Shown: positions 53,977 to 64,000, numbered from the stretch's first letter. The stretch is DNA of 64,000 bases from Neelides folsomi (GCA_034687125.1 JAQGBZ010000064.1:173655-237654); one strand, 5' to 3'. A program made the numbers and translations. Notes: a model not told the origin generated them from the sequence alone.

Positions 53977-55748
53977 TAAAATAATGCTCTAACTACATTT
54001 GACCTTAACCATATTATAATACCTGATGGGGGAATTGTGCTGACTCCCAGAGCAATTGTTGCTATTTGAGAACTTTTTTTTCTCTCGAATTCTTAATGAT
54101 AGCTATCCGAGGAGTTTTACATGTAGACAAAGAGTGTGCGTTGTTTCTCCTATCATTTCAATTGGAGGGTGAGTTATAGGGAGAGAATGTGAAAAAAGGA
54201 TTTGAACTACACGGTGGTTTCTGCTCCATGCTGCTTCTCTTCATCCGATGAGATTTGAGAGGGAGTTAAGACAGAGACGAATTTTCCCACAGGAGGAACT
54301 TCCTTTGTTGAACAAGACGGGAGAACGAGGCTTCATAATAAGGGAGTCGGAGGAAGGCACAGGTGGCGAAGGGCGTTTCAGAGCCCCTTCACCTTTCGCT
54401 CAATCACACATTCTCCTTTTCACTCTCGTTCTCTCCTCATTCAATATTCATCATTTGAAAGATTGGTAGACAAAAGGAAGTAACAAAAAAGTTGGATATA
54501 TTTTATAATACATCCAACATATATATCATGTTTGTAATATGGTATTAAATCGCAATTTAAATATTTTAACTAGTAAATTGGAATTACAAATTTGCTTATA
54601 ATTTGCAATAAATTATTTTAATAATTTGTGATTTGGTTTTTTTCAGACTGATATCGGTTTAAATATTTAGGATGATGTCTATTCTTTAATATAATTTTAA
54701 TAAACTAAATGGATTGTTATTCAATAATTAACTTTCTCAATGTATAACATTTAAAGATAATTTAGATTGATTCTCAATAAAAAAAATCACACTTGGGATA
54801 TAGCTTGAAGGTAATATTGTTAAGGGAGGAACGCTGTCACCCATCCGTCTTAAAAAAGATGTCCATCAATGCCAGAAGAATTCCCTCAGCCTGATTGTGT
54901 ATCGGAATGAAATTGTTGCCTTCAATTTCCATTCTAATCGGAGTGGAACATAAAAATCCTCCTTGTTTGTCCGAGAGTGATGCCAGGGATGATGTCTTTC
55001 TCATTCAAAGAGGGAAAAACTGAGCTCATTTGGGATTCGGAAGGAGGAGGATTCTTCCGAACCCTTCGTACAATGAGATTCAATCTCCCAATTCCATTAC
55101 TCTCACTCTATAGGTGCTAATAATTGTTCAATTCCTGCTCTAGACGATTTCTTATTGTTAAACATTGAACACGTGTTGTTGGAACTGGAAATCAATCTCA
55201 ATTTTTTACACATTCCGTAAAGCTTTTCAACAAATAAAATCACCCTTCTATAAAAATTTCAATATAAAATATAGTATAATGTTACCCAAAGAAGCTTTAT
55301 AAACCTACCCATTTGATTAAATATGTATTTCATTTCATTATAATTTTAATACCAAAATTACGAGTGATAAAGATTCTTAAAGACGTTTTTAATATAAAAT
55401 TATTAGAACGATATTGCACTAACCGATCGCCCTTACTCCTTACTATTTAACATTAATCTTTTAAATTGAATTTGAAATGATTATAAATAAAATATTCATA
55501 AACTATGACATTATTATAAGCGTTTATGGCCAATTTAATATTAATTTAATTTTTAATAAATTCAATATAAAAGAAAAAAATTAGAAAAACATCCGTTCTT
55601 TGACGAGTAACGGGAATTATGAGACAATGAAGAGGTTCTAATTTATAACGTGGAGAAAGTGTGGTCTTCTTGTGGGAATCAGAGGATTTCTTCAACTTTA
55701 CATTCAAATCTCATGTAGGTCATCTTAATTCCCATCGTCACATCTTTC

Positions 55749-56404
55749 ATGTCTTCTTCAATATCCGAGAAAGTTATCGGGATATTCAAAAACATCATGA
55801 AACCATCACCGGCTGCCGTTTTCGCCGCTGTAAAAGTAAACATAACAATTATTTAACTACTAATCATTTTATAAAATCTGTTTGTTATCGACTTGGAACA
55901 AAAGTCAAAATTGGATTCATTTATTTATTTAATTAAATGACTTTATATCAAATTGTAAATTTGTTTTAGGGAGTGAAGCCACATGTTCCTCTTATTAAGT
56001 TTCGGAGACCACCTCCTGACATGGCACCAGCCTGTAATTAACATTCTCCTTACTTTTTTTGACAACATTATTATTTTATTGATCATGACCTTTATTTCTG
56101 ATTAATTTTTATTGAAATTCCAGCTAGTCATAGAGCATCTCCAGGGACAGCTCAGCCACGAACACAACCTCAATCTGCTCCTGCACTGAAAGGAGCTCCA
56201 TCAGGAGCTGGCTCAGCTATTATTGAAGATTATCAACTTCCTCTGCGATTTCAAAAACGACCCATTCAACCCGATGAAATTGCTTATATCAACGTAATGA
56301 TCTCAAAATTGCAAAAATAAAATTTATTTAAATTATCCTTATTTGTTCCAATGATCTGAATGCTAAATTATTTTTTGGTTTGACAGAGAGGAGGGCCAGA
56401 ATAA
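55749..56404 (+). CDS. MRPS36: KGD4/MRPS36-like subunit of mitochondrial 2-oxoglutarate dehydrogenase complex
   Basis: Four exons join in frame: 55,749-55,835, 55,970-56,033, 56,124-56,293 and 56,387-56,404, giving 112 residues, close to the roughly 100 of the family. All introns are GT-AG. Residues 31-40 (VKPHVPLIKF) match the conserved VKPH-x-PLI-x-F motif. The C-terminus (residues 99-112, PDEIAYINRGGPE region) matches the invariant end of KGD4, with RGGPE encoded by the last 18-base exon. Residues 1-29 probably serve as the mitochondrial presequence. Originally listed as a ribosomal protein, this family tethers the E3 (dihydrolipoamide dehydrogenase) subunit to the E1/E2 core of 2-oxoglutarate dehydrogenase in the matrix, feeding the citric acid cycle. 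The linker (residues about 41-85) is rich in Ser, Pro and Ala. The first in-frame ATG follows an in-frame TAG at about 55,718. It converges on the hexosaminidase gene, with stops 418 bases apart. Confidence 0.9.
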
Positions 56405-56822
56405 TTTATTACACCAAATTGGATCGGAATAAGGTAGAAGACAATACTTTACTTTGAAGACGAAAATGAAGAGTGTAGTCAAGTCAAGTGTATGCATTAA
56501 CACTCATTTTAAATTATTTCACTACGGATGTTAAATGGCTGATTATGATGGTTTTCTAGTGTCAATATTCTCAAACATTATCCTTAATTTATTTAATATT
56601 TAGTTTTACTTAAAAATTGTACCTTATAGCATTTAAATTTAAGGCATCATATGTCATGTCTTAAAATTTCTAAGCAAAGAATAAGAAGAATTAAACGATA
56701 AAAAAGTTTAATTTATTATTCATTTTTAATTAAAGTAAATACATTATGGTATTTTGCATTTAAGAAATTACACAAGAGTCACAAGACCATCAAACTACAT
56801 AATAACTTATTTAAACTCATCA
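56405..56822. other. Convergent 3' region between two genes
   Basis: This AT-rich spacer holds the 3' untranslated regions of the KGD4-like gene (plus) and the hexosaminidase gene (minus). ATTAAA motifs at 56,690 and 56,729 could serve the plus transcript. The minus-strand signal at 56,712-56,717 lies between them, so the transcript ends may overlap. Confidence 0.6.
56712..56717 (-). terminator. Polyadenylation signal AATAAA for the hexosaminidase gene
   Basis: TTTATT on the plus strand reads AATAAA on the minus strand, about 106 bases beyond the stop codon, which is a typical distance. Confidence 0.55.
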
Positions 56823-59097
56823 TCATTCGTCATCTGTCATACAAAATCCTGGACCATTTCCAGGCGCTACTTTAAACCCTCTTCCTAAAAGTCGACAACG
56901 ATGTTCTTCAAGTCGAGGAGCTGCAGCTTTAGGATCATTAACCTTCGCATTTGACCAAAGTCTTTCAGCAGGAGCAGCAGCCCTTGGCCAAAGATATTGA
57001 ATGATATTGGTCGAGTCGACAAATTCTCCCCACATGGCGGCTCCTCCGCCCATCACAAGCCTCTTTTGAGCATCTGTCCCATTGAACCCTTGTGGGTCGC
57101 ATGAGTAATATTTGGGCCAATCAATCCCATAGGAGATATAATTGAGATACCAGCAAGCATAAGTTAGTGTTTTATATCCGAGTGATGTAACATGAGCCAT
57201 TTCAGCATCATAATCTGTATTATGTTTCCAGACGTGAACGATAGTGTCTTTGTTCACTTTCACTCCGTTATCGATCACTTCTTGCCAAACTACATAGGAA
57301 TTCTTTTGGGGAAACGTGCCAATGATGTCCACGAGATTCTGCATGTAATATTCTTCGAGTTGGGCATATTGAGTGAAGTTTTTGGCTTTCATAAATTCTC
57401 CTATATGTGGATTACTTTTCCTGAAAAACGCCAATAGAATTTATTTTATATCATAGAATTTAATATATTATATTCCTTTTAAAAATCAAAAGATTCATTA
57501 TCCAATAATTTGATAACAAAAATTAAAAATTCTAACTTACCAACATGCATACTCAACTTCATCTCCACCAAGATGCAAAAATTTATCGGGGAACGTTGAG
57601 GCAACTTCTTGAAAGAAAGTTTTAAGGAATGCGTAATTCTCTTCTTTTGTAGGGTCAATCGGTCCATAAGTTCCATCAGGCTTTCCGTCCTTTCCATAAC
57701 ATTCTGTTAATAATCCTGGAACTCCTGGACCCCATGCAAGCGTATGGCCTAAAAACCAAATTTGTATTTAATTAATCAGCTCTTCCTTCTACTACATATT
57801 ACTACATTGTGATTTGCAGTCATAATCATTTTCTTCTACAGTTAAAATCTGAAAAATCTGAAATCGTTACCTGGCGAATCAAACTCCGAAATGACACGAA
57901 TTCCTCTTACACGAGCATATTCAATAATATCCGCTACATCTTGTTGTGTGTAAACGTGAGTATAAGGATGATAAGCTCCCAAATCACTAAAAATCCAAAT
58001 AACGGTGAGATATTGAAAAAATAATTGTGTACAAAGTGCTATAATCCTGCTTAATATTGAAATTGAGAAGATATTAATTTACCTTAATGCTGGAAATGTT
58101 TTTGATTGATAAGGGAAAGACTGATCATCAACAATGTGCCAATGAAGCACATTGAGTTTATTCATCGCCATCAAATCTAAATTCTCATAAATGGTACGCT
58201 TTGGTAGAAAGTGTCTAGATGTGTCTATTAAAATTGCACGGAATGGAAATCTCGGATAATCAACAATTATTGTGCTTTTAATTTGAACCTGCAAATCAAT
58301 TTCAATTTTTAATGGTTGATATTCCTAATATGATAAATAATAATTATAAATATTTTAATTGTAACTCACTGCAGTAAAATCATCAGTGGGATGAAGAAGT
58401 TGTGAAAGGGTTTCAAGTCCCCTGATGATTCCCCAATTTGTTGAAGCAGTCAAAAGTCCTTCGCCTCGACCATCCGGACTGTCAATCCTAATTTCATCTG
58501 TTTTAACAAAATTATCAAAAATTTTCCAAACACTATAATATTGCTTAATTGTCTTAAAAACATACATGATTCGTCCATTTCTTGATGTGGATAATCTTCG
58601 CACTTTGTCATAATGTCTACATATATTGTGTCTAAAAATCCTTTAAAATTCTCATTCTGCTTCCAAGTTTTATTGTACAATTCTGGAATTGTGTTGGTGC
58701 GAATATCTCCAGATCCAAAAGATTGAGTTTTGAGATTGCTTGTTTTTTTAATGATCGAATAATAACGTTTGATTGCTTCTTCTATCATTCCACAGTTATT
58801 CCGAACAACCTTTAATAAAAAAATTCAACATTTACAAATCTTGTAATAGTATAGATAGAACTTTCTCTTCAATACCTTAAATTTAAACAGAGGAGGACGA
58901 ATAACCATGAAGGAATCTCCATAAGTTTTCACAAGTTGGGGTTGTGGCCATACTTCTCCCCTAGTTGGTAATTTGTTTGGACCAAATTTTCTTTGTCCAT
59001 GGTAAGATTCGGCCGATACGTTGGCCAAGATGAGTAAACCACTCAAGAGAATTTGCAGCAAATATCCCAAATCCCTCATTTTCAGAGTAAATTCCAC
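56823..59097 (-). CDS. Beta-N-acetylhexosaminidase, GH20, lysosomal HEXA/HEXB type
   Basis: Seven exons (59,097-58,876, 58,809-58,566, 58,497-58,370, 58,288-58,083, 57,986-57,871, 57,748-57,541, 57,420-56,823) join in frame with GT-AG introns into 573 residues, the usual family length. A signal peptide (about residues 7-29) precedes the N-terminal GH20 domain with its paired cysteines (Cys80 and the Cys of TKCEDY). The catalytic barrel shows IDTSRHF (219-225, substrate-binding Arg223), HWHIVDD (247-253), EFDSPGH (301-307) and HLGGDEVE (364-371) with the Asp368-Glu369 catalytic pair. It also has VWQEV with Trp420, and MWGEFVD. Cys322/Cys374 and the two C-terminal cysteines match the disulfides of human HEX subunits. 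The enzyme removes terminal N-acetylglucosamine or N-acetylgalactosamine from glycans in lysosomes or secretions, by substrate-assisted catalysis. The usual GGEAC segment reads GGGAA here, next to the intact WGE. It appears complete and functional. Choosing Met1 or Met7 as start does not change the mature protein. Confidence 0.95.
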
Positions 59098-60418
59098 TTG
59101 GAAAATTGTAAACTAACTTAACAATTAATTACAAACACTAATTTGGTTCAACTCTTATGGTTAATAAAAAGTGAATGTTTACTATTTAAAATATTTCTTC
59201 AATAGTATTTATAATAATAAAATGAGAAATTCTTATTTTCTATATATAGTCAAGTCGTGTTTGCTCTTCCTCAGATTATCTTTGGCTAACAGAAAAGCGA
59301 TTAGTAATTGGAACGATATTGTTCGTTTCTAAACTGGAAGTCAGCTTGGGAGTCAGCATATTTTAACATGAACAAAAAGCTCAAATGCTTGTAAATGTCA
59401 ATTGATATAAAAACATAAAAGTTTACACACAGATAAATCAGTTATATTATGTACATCTGGGTTGTGTATTACTGGTTATTTATACTGTGGATAAATATTC
59501 TACTTATCCAGTAGAATCAAATGGTATATGTCTAATGTCTATGCATGTCCCATGGAATTACATGATAGAAGAAAATTTAATGTTATGTTCTACAATTACA
59601 TTTTTATTGAACATCATACATGTATCTGTGTGTATAAAAGCATCAATTTAAGTGCAAGAGTTCTTTAATAAAATTAAATTATAAAGAATTCGCATTATTG
59701 AAATTACATTTAGTTTTTTAGAGTTATGTAAATAAATAGAATTCTAAATAAATGGGTATAAGACACACTTATTGTTAGTTGCACGCTAACATATCAATGA
59801 AGACGATTTGTAATTGAGAAGCATGTATTTTATTTTTCTGGGTACTAATGTAATATAACATTTAGATTGCGTGACTTGAGTAAAAAAAGTACAACTTATC
59901 GAGCTTAAATACACTATGTAGAGTATTGTGGTCATTTACATTTGTAAATCAATGAACCATTTAATCGCATGTATTTGGTACACACGTACACATAAATGGT
60001 TTATCAGACATACCTAATATTATAAATACTCCCATGTATGTACTGATATGTTGTAGTAAATAATAAAGTCATAACCTAAATTAGTAATTAATGTAACAAT
60101 TCACGACGCATTTTTCTTTACTTTGTGCAATAGTGCGCATCAAATCGTAATTCAATAACAAATATGTTGATTACCATTGCAGTTTGCATTGTCTAATATT
60201 GCTAATACTGTATAGGAGAAATGTTTGTATTGGAATTACTAATGATTAATAATGAAGGGGGAGTTGAAGTTGAAGATATGATAATGTATCGGAATATTAT
60301 ACATAATTACACAACATATGCCTATTTGTATTGGCACTCATCCTGTATCCTATTGAAATACATAATATTTAATGAATGAATTTCATTTGTTAGTTTATGA
60401 TACAATAGATAAAAGTTC
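59098..60418. other. AT-rich intergenic region with hexosaminidase promoter
   Basis: No open frame of note lies on either strand. The part next to 59,098 is the 5' untranslated region and promoter of the hexosaminidase gene; the remainder is low-complexity AT-rich sequence. The 3' untranslated region of the CFAP161-like gene ends at the right edge. Confidence 0.6.
59241..59248 (-). promoter_or_regulatory. Possible TATA box of the hexosaminidase gene
   Basis: TATATATA lies about 145 bases upstream of the start codon on the minus strand, which would place transcription start near 59,215. The motif is self-complementary and common in AT-rich DNA, so support is weak. Confidence 0.3.
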
Positions 60419-60424
60419 TTTATT
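60419..60424 (-). terminator. Polyadenylation signal AATAAA for the CFAP161-like gene
   Basis: TTTATT on the plus strand reads AATAAA on the minus strand, about 97 bases after the stop codon of the last exon. Confidence 0.5.
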
Positions 60425-60520
60425 TTCCACTTCAATAGTGTGTATTGTAAATTGTAATGTGTTTACAAACGTTCAATCAACCCGCAAATGTTTTCACTTA
60501 ATTTTATAATCGAATGTGTG

Positions 60521-62397
60521 TCAATAAAATCGATCGTAATTAGGGCAGAAATTTCTGTCAGATCTAGAGCTATTTTGATTTGCCTGAATTCTCTTTCTCT
60601 CTTCTGGTAAAGGCCTGCTGTATTTGTATGGAATTGGCTGTTTAGCTCTCTGGGCTTCTTCAATCTGTAACAAATATTCATAACCATAAGGACCACATGG
60701 TGATTCTTCCTCTTCTTTCTTAGGAACTCCACAAGGTGATTCTTGCTTTGCACATTCACATGTTTCTTGCTTTGCTTCTTCTATTTCTTGCTTGGGAGAA
60801 AGTTCTTGTTGATCCTCAGCAGCCATCTTCATCATTTCGAGTTTTTCTGAGGCTGATCTGTTGATTATATCTGCTTTGTACTTGGCCGCTGCTTCAGCTT
60901 TCCGTGCAAGTTCAGGATCAGGCACATCGGTGTTCGATTTACCTCTAGCTGTGTCAAATGACCAATGGTTGGCAAAATCTGGCCTTCTGGACCGTTGGTC
61001 TAACTTTGATTCCACTGTTACTTCACATTCACAAAGGCTGAAGAAATTAAGCGAATTGAACTCAGGTTCCCAAGAAAGGTTGTTTCCACTCATGGCGTGT
61101 TTGATTAATAAGCGACAGTGGAGCTTTAGATGTTAAAAAAGAAATTTTTTATTTATGTATACTATATAGGTACATAAATAAGGTGCGTTAATGAAAATGA
61201 ACTTTAACCTATTATGTATAAAATTTTTATACAAATAATGCTAGAAAAGCGAGAACCTAACTTTTGAATATTCAAATTATTACTATAATATTAAAAATTA
61301 TTTATAAAATAACCGGCACAGGAATTCCAATTTCCATCATTTCTTCTTGAAACAAATCGAGTGGATGAGCTTTCCACAAGGTGTTTGCATTGCAAGTGTC
61401 AGAAAGTCGAACGAGTGGTAATCCAGATTCATCAGATCGAAAATGATGTCGACTAGCAGGTGCCGAATGTAGAAACATCTTTGTATCAAAAAATTAATTG
61501 CATACACCAAATATAGGATATCAAACTGAATTCAATTAACAGTACTTCAAAGCGCTGTGTCGGGCAAGCACGAATTCGAAAAATGTCTCCAAAATTCAAC
61601 AATGTTCCATTTTCACAATCTTGTCCGTTTGGGCTTACGAAAGAGTAAAAATTTGTTTAATAAAACAAGAGAATTGATTGCATTCAAAATTCATGTTTTA
61701 CTCACTGCTCAATAATAAAGGAGTTCCTCACGCAAGGGAAGAGATGCTCTGAAGCTGTGATGAGACTTTCAATATTCAAAAAAGGCGACCTGTCAACGAC
61801 ATGAGGTTTAATTGCACAACTGAGAGCCAAATGACTCTGTGAGCAATATTTCTTGTAAGAATAATCCATTTGAGCTCTGTAGCCAGTTGGTCCAGGTGCA
61901 ACGATTTGAACGGTGTCTCCATAATGGAGAAACTGATCCGTGTCTTTTCTTTCAGTTAATGCCACCTAATATAAAAATTAAATCCATTAAAAATATTTAT
62001 TTATCAACATAATTTAACTTATGCTGATAAGCATGTTCATCATATTTATAGTTTAAATATGCTTACTGGTTTAAGTAGGAGATCCACCATAATTTGAGTT
62101 TTTTGAATCTTTAAAGCTTCAGATTCTCTTTTTTGTAAAAATTCATGTCTTTTTACCTAACAAATAAACATTTTTGAAATGTTAGATGCTTTTATTTACA
62201 CATTTTGTATTCAATGTTGTGTATATTTTAGGGTCAAGTGTTTTTTAGAATTCATTAAAGATTCTTACGGTGTTTCGCACAGTCTCCTCATACCAATTAC
62301 TGAGATATGTCTCAGCACAATAGATATTTTTTCCGGCTTTATTGACATGTACTAATCCAATATCCTCAACCTCATCTTCAGCTTCACAGTTCTTCAT
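60521..62397 (-). CDS. CFAP161: CFAP161-like cilia- and flagella-associated microtubule inner protein
   Basis: Six exons (62,397-62,269, 62,156-62,067, 61,965-61,706, 61,633-61,546, 61,478-61,314, 61,123-60,521) join in frame into 444 residues. The match to vertebrate CFAP161 (about 300 residues) runs in order. It starts with YLSNWYEETV (31-40), then FLQKRE (49-54) and LLLKPVALTE (69-78). HYGDTVQIV (87-95) follows, then the GIPVP end of exon 5 (240-244). The last exon begins with LHCRLLIKHAMSGNN, corresponding to the family's ILINH-HTNRG segment, and a NHW motif near residue 297. CFAP161 lies inside doublet microtubules of motile axonemes. Residues about 306-444 are an extra charged tail with two ESPCG repeats (372-376, 384-388). 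The start ATG has an in-frame TAA three codons upstream. The last intron uses GTTATT as donor and has in-frame stops if unspliced, giving a 247-residue alternative product. The CFAP161 assignment is firm; the last junction is inferred from homology. Confidence 0.85.
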
Positions 62398-63013
62398 CTT
62401 GTTATGTTAGTCCGTTTCAATTTACCGAATTTACTAATAAATCCACTTTCTCCTAAAATGTAACGTTACTGTGCTAGTGCAATGCTCCAGTAACGAAGAA
62501 TCCAAATAAAGAGGCAGATTTTAATATTATGAAAAAATATTGTTTAGTAGACCAAAATTTCCCTAGTAAGAAGATGAAGAGGATCAAAGATGTAATCGTA
62601 ATTAACCGAGTTTATATTTAATTATTATTTAATCGAGTCTATAAAACTTTAATGTCTAAACATCCTTGTTAAAGCATTATTGATATCTGTTTTTTGGTAT
62701 AAATATAAGTACCAACCTTTAGCAATAGTAGTAATATGCACAAATGATCTTTTAATAAGTGTAGATATGCCGTAAAAGTCCATTGAATTTTTAAATGCAA
62801 TGTATTTAGTATTTTAGCAAATTACACCATATAACGTTATAGGTATGTATGAATTGGTTACATTACACATTTGCGAAGTGACTTTGTTTGCAAGCATATG
62901 AAAATGTCTCTTGTCCTGCGTCGATCGATCCATAAGCTGAACATCTTCCCTCGCCCTTTGTGCGTAAAATTCTCGTTTTAATTCAACTTTAAATAAAAGA
63001 GAATTGAATTAAA
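62398..63013. promoter_or_regulatory. Shared intergenic region between two divergent genes
   Basis: This 616-base AT-rich spacer separates the start codons of the CFAP161-like gene (minus) and the small membrane protein gene (plus). It must hold both promoters and 5' untranslated regions. A TATAAATA-like motif lies near 62,698, and a more GC-balanced stretch at 62,915-62,985 may be the 5' leader of the plus gene. No other gene is visible. Confidence 0.5.
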
Positions 63014-63529
63014 ATGAAAGTCGATACGTCGGTTGACCCTATTGCTAATTACTTTGAGGAAACTCTTGAGAGACCTATAACTGTCACCTACAAACCTGGT
63101 AAGATATTATATAAATAATTATGTATTACATTAGAGCACAGTACTCGAAAATCTCAGATTCAAATAATAAGATGCAAACATAACTAATTTTTTTAATTAT
63201 TTATTTAAGCTGAAGATGAAGGGAGAATGTGGATGTACGCGATGATCTCTCTTGGATGTGCTTTTGTCATCTTTGTCATTGCGAGCATATACCTCATGTG
63301 GTAAATTTTGTATTCATTATGAAAATGAGTTAAATCTTAAAATAATACACGAAATATCATTTATAAGTGACAATTATTGTAAATGAGCAAAAGTCGTTGA
63401 ATGTTGAATTTTTTAAATTTTAGCAATAGTCCAGTGAAGAATCAGCCAGTTCCTGCTCCAATGAAGCGGACACCATCAAAGGCCCAAAGAGAGAGAAACT
63501 TTTTGCACACTGAGACGGAGCAACTTTAA
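63014..63529 (+). CDS. Small single-pass membrane protein, unknown function
   Basis: Three exons (63,014-63,098, 63,210-63,300, 63,424-63,529) join in frame through GT-AG introns into 93 residues. The first 36 residues are soluble and acidic (VDPIANYFEETLERP, then a short EDEG run). Residues about 37-59 form one hydrophobic membrane segment (WMYAMISLGCAFVIFVIASI). The tail is basic and Pro/Lys/Arg-rich (SPVKNQPVPAPMKRTPSKAQ), ending in TETEQL. By the positive-inside rule the tail probably faces the cytosol and the N-terminus the lumen or exterior, although there is no signal peptide. I do not recognise a family; it resembles small integral membrane proteins only in layout. Correct splice phases at both junctions support a real gene. 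Confidence 0.75.
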
Positions 63530-64000
63530 AAATTCAATGTTTTTCATTTTCAGCCACCTTCTTATTATAAAGAATACTCATTAAAATAGGTTAATTTTAA
63601 AAAATGAAATACAATCACTTTAACACGACTTTCACAATGCTGAACTTGTACAATGTTATATTTGCTTTGTAAAAATGTGTCATTTAACAAACTACCAATA
63701 TTGTAAGATAATAAAATAATCCTTCACAAAATTGTATATTTTATTGTATCCGCCTTTTAATTCATTTAATGTTTTTTATACGAATTTTATTATTTACATT
63801 GTGTGAATAAATGCTATTCAATATTCATTCATAAGATCAAAATATTTGTCCTCATTTTTATATTTAAACAAACTTTCAATTTAGATTACTATTTTAAAAA
63901 ATTTTAGATTCTAAAAAGTAATTCTAACTATACTCTATTCCATTTGAGAAGATTATTGAGAATTGAATCATGTTACTTGACCGGGCAATCGAATGTCATG
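63530..64000. other. 3' untranslated region and AT-rich flank
   Basis: This begins with the 3' untranslated region of the small membrane protein gene. The rest, to the window edge, is AT-rich without a supported open frame. Confidence 0.6.
63710..63715 (+). terminator. Polyadenylation signal AATAAA of the small membrane protein gene
   Basis: AATAAA lies about 180 bases after the stop codon. An earlier ATTAAA at 63,580 and a later AATAAA at 63,806 are alternatives. Confidence 0.5.

Larger units (their letters stand above)
22391..55640. other. Large gene-poor stretch, about 33 kb
   Basis: No conserved protein family is recognisable on either strand. The stretch alternates moderately AT-rich single-copy sequence with AT-rich islands at about 23,600-23,860, 38,080-38,420, 44,940-45,360, 47,500-47,690, 50,000-50,460, 54,470-54,790 and 55,190-55,640. 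A GC-rich patch at about 36,240-36,640 is open in several frames on both strands without resembling a protein. Weak exon-like frames at 35,297-35,387 (+), 38,592-38,757 (-), 46,638-46,832 (+) and 54,248-54,470 (+) lack family support. I see no LTRs, transposase, reverse transcriptase or RNA genes. It could be a regulatory landscape, a giant intron, or plain intergenic DNA. Confidence 0.5.

Noticed and set aside
57192-57437. Plus-strand frame opposite the last hexosaminidase exon
   Set aside because: It is an antisense shadow of a well-supported coding exon.
60521-61093. Independent intronless gene of 190 residues
   Set aside because: The frame stays open upstream of the ATG to a splice acceptor at 61,123, and the joined protein continues the CFAP161 alignment, so it is treated as the last exon of that gene.

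Overview
The window looks like nuclear DNA from a metazoan, most likely an arthropod. The genes are split by short AT-rich GT-AG introns, with no operons, Shine-Dalgarno sites or tRNAs. A copepod or sea-louse-like genome would fit the base composition and gene structure, but that is an impression and not a demonstrated assignment.

The window has two very different parts. Bases 1 to about 55,600 are almost free of recognisable genes. The one family-level assignment there is a short exon on the minus strand at 17,777-17,995. It encodes a signal peptide and the start of a protein resembling the N-terminus of CLCA (calcium-activated chloride channel regulator) proteins. The rest of this part is mostly single-copy, moderately AT-rich sequence with several strongly AT-rich islands, a few microsatellites, a 33-bp tandem duplication, a near-perfect 28-bp hairpin at 4,748-4,833, and some exon-like ORFs of low confidence.

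Bases 55,700 to 63,530 hold four compact genes. On the plus strand, a four-exon gene (55,749-56,404) encodes the small mitochondrial protein KGD4/MRPS36, the E3-recruiting subunit of the 2-oxoglutarate dehydrogenase complex. Tail-to-tail with it, a seven-exon minus-strand gene (59,097-56,823) encodes a complete 573-residue GH20 beta-N-acetylhexosaminidase with signal peptide and catalytic Asp-Glu pair. Next, a six-exon minus-strand gene (62,397-60,521) encodes a CFAP161-like ciliary microtubule inner protein. Its last exon looks on its own like an independent 190-aa gene, but it splices in frame and supplies the C-terminal part of the conserved domain plus a long lineage-specific tail. Divergent from it, a three-exon plus-strand gene (63,014-63,529) encodes a 93-residue single-pass membrane protein of unknown function.

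The four genes do not form a pathway: they are mitochondrial metabolism, lysosomal glycan breakdown, axoneme structure and an unknown membrane protein. All gene models were assembled by eye from splice sites, reading frame and remembered family motifs. No database search or expression data were available. I found no clear mobile element, CRISPR array, rRNA or tRNA.
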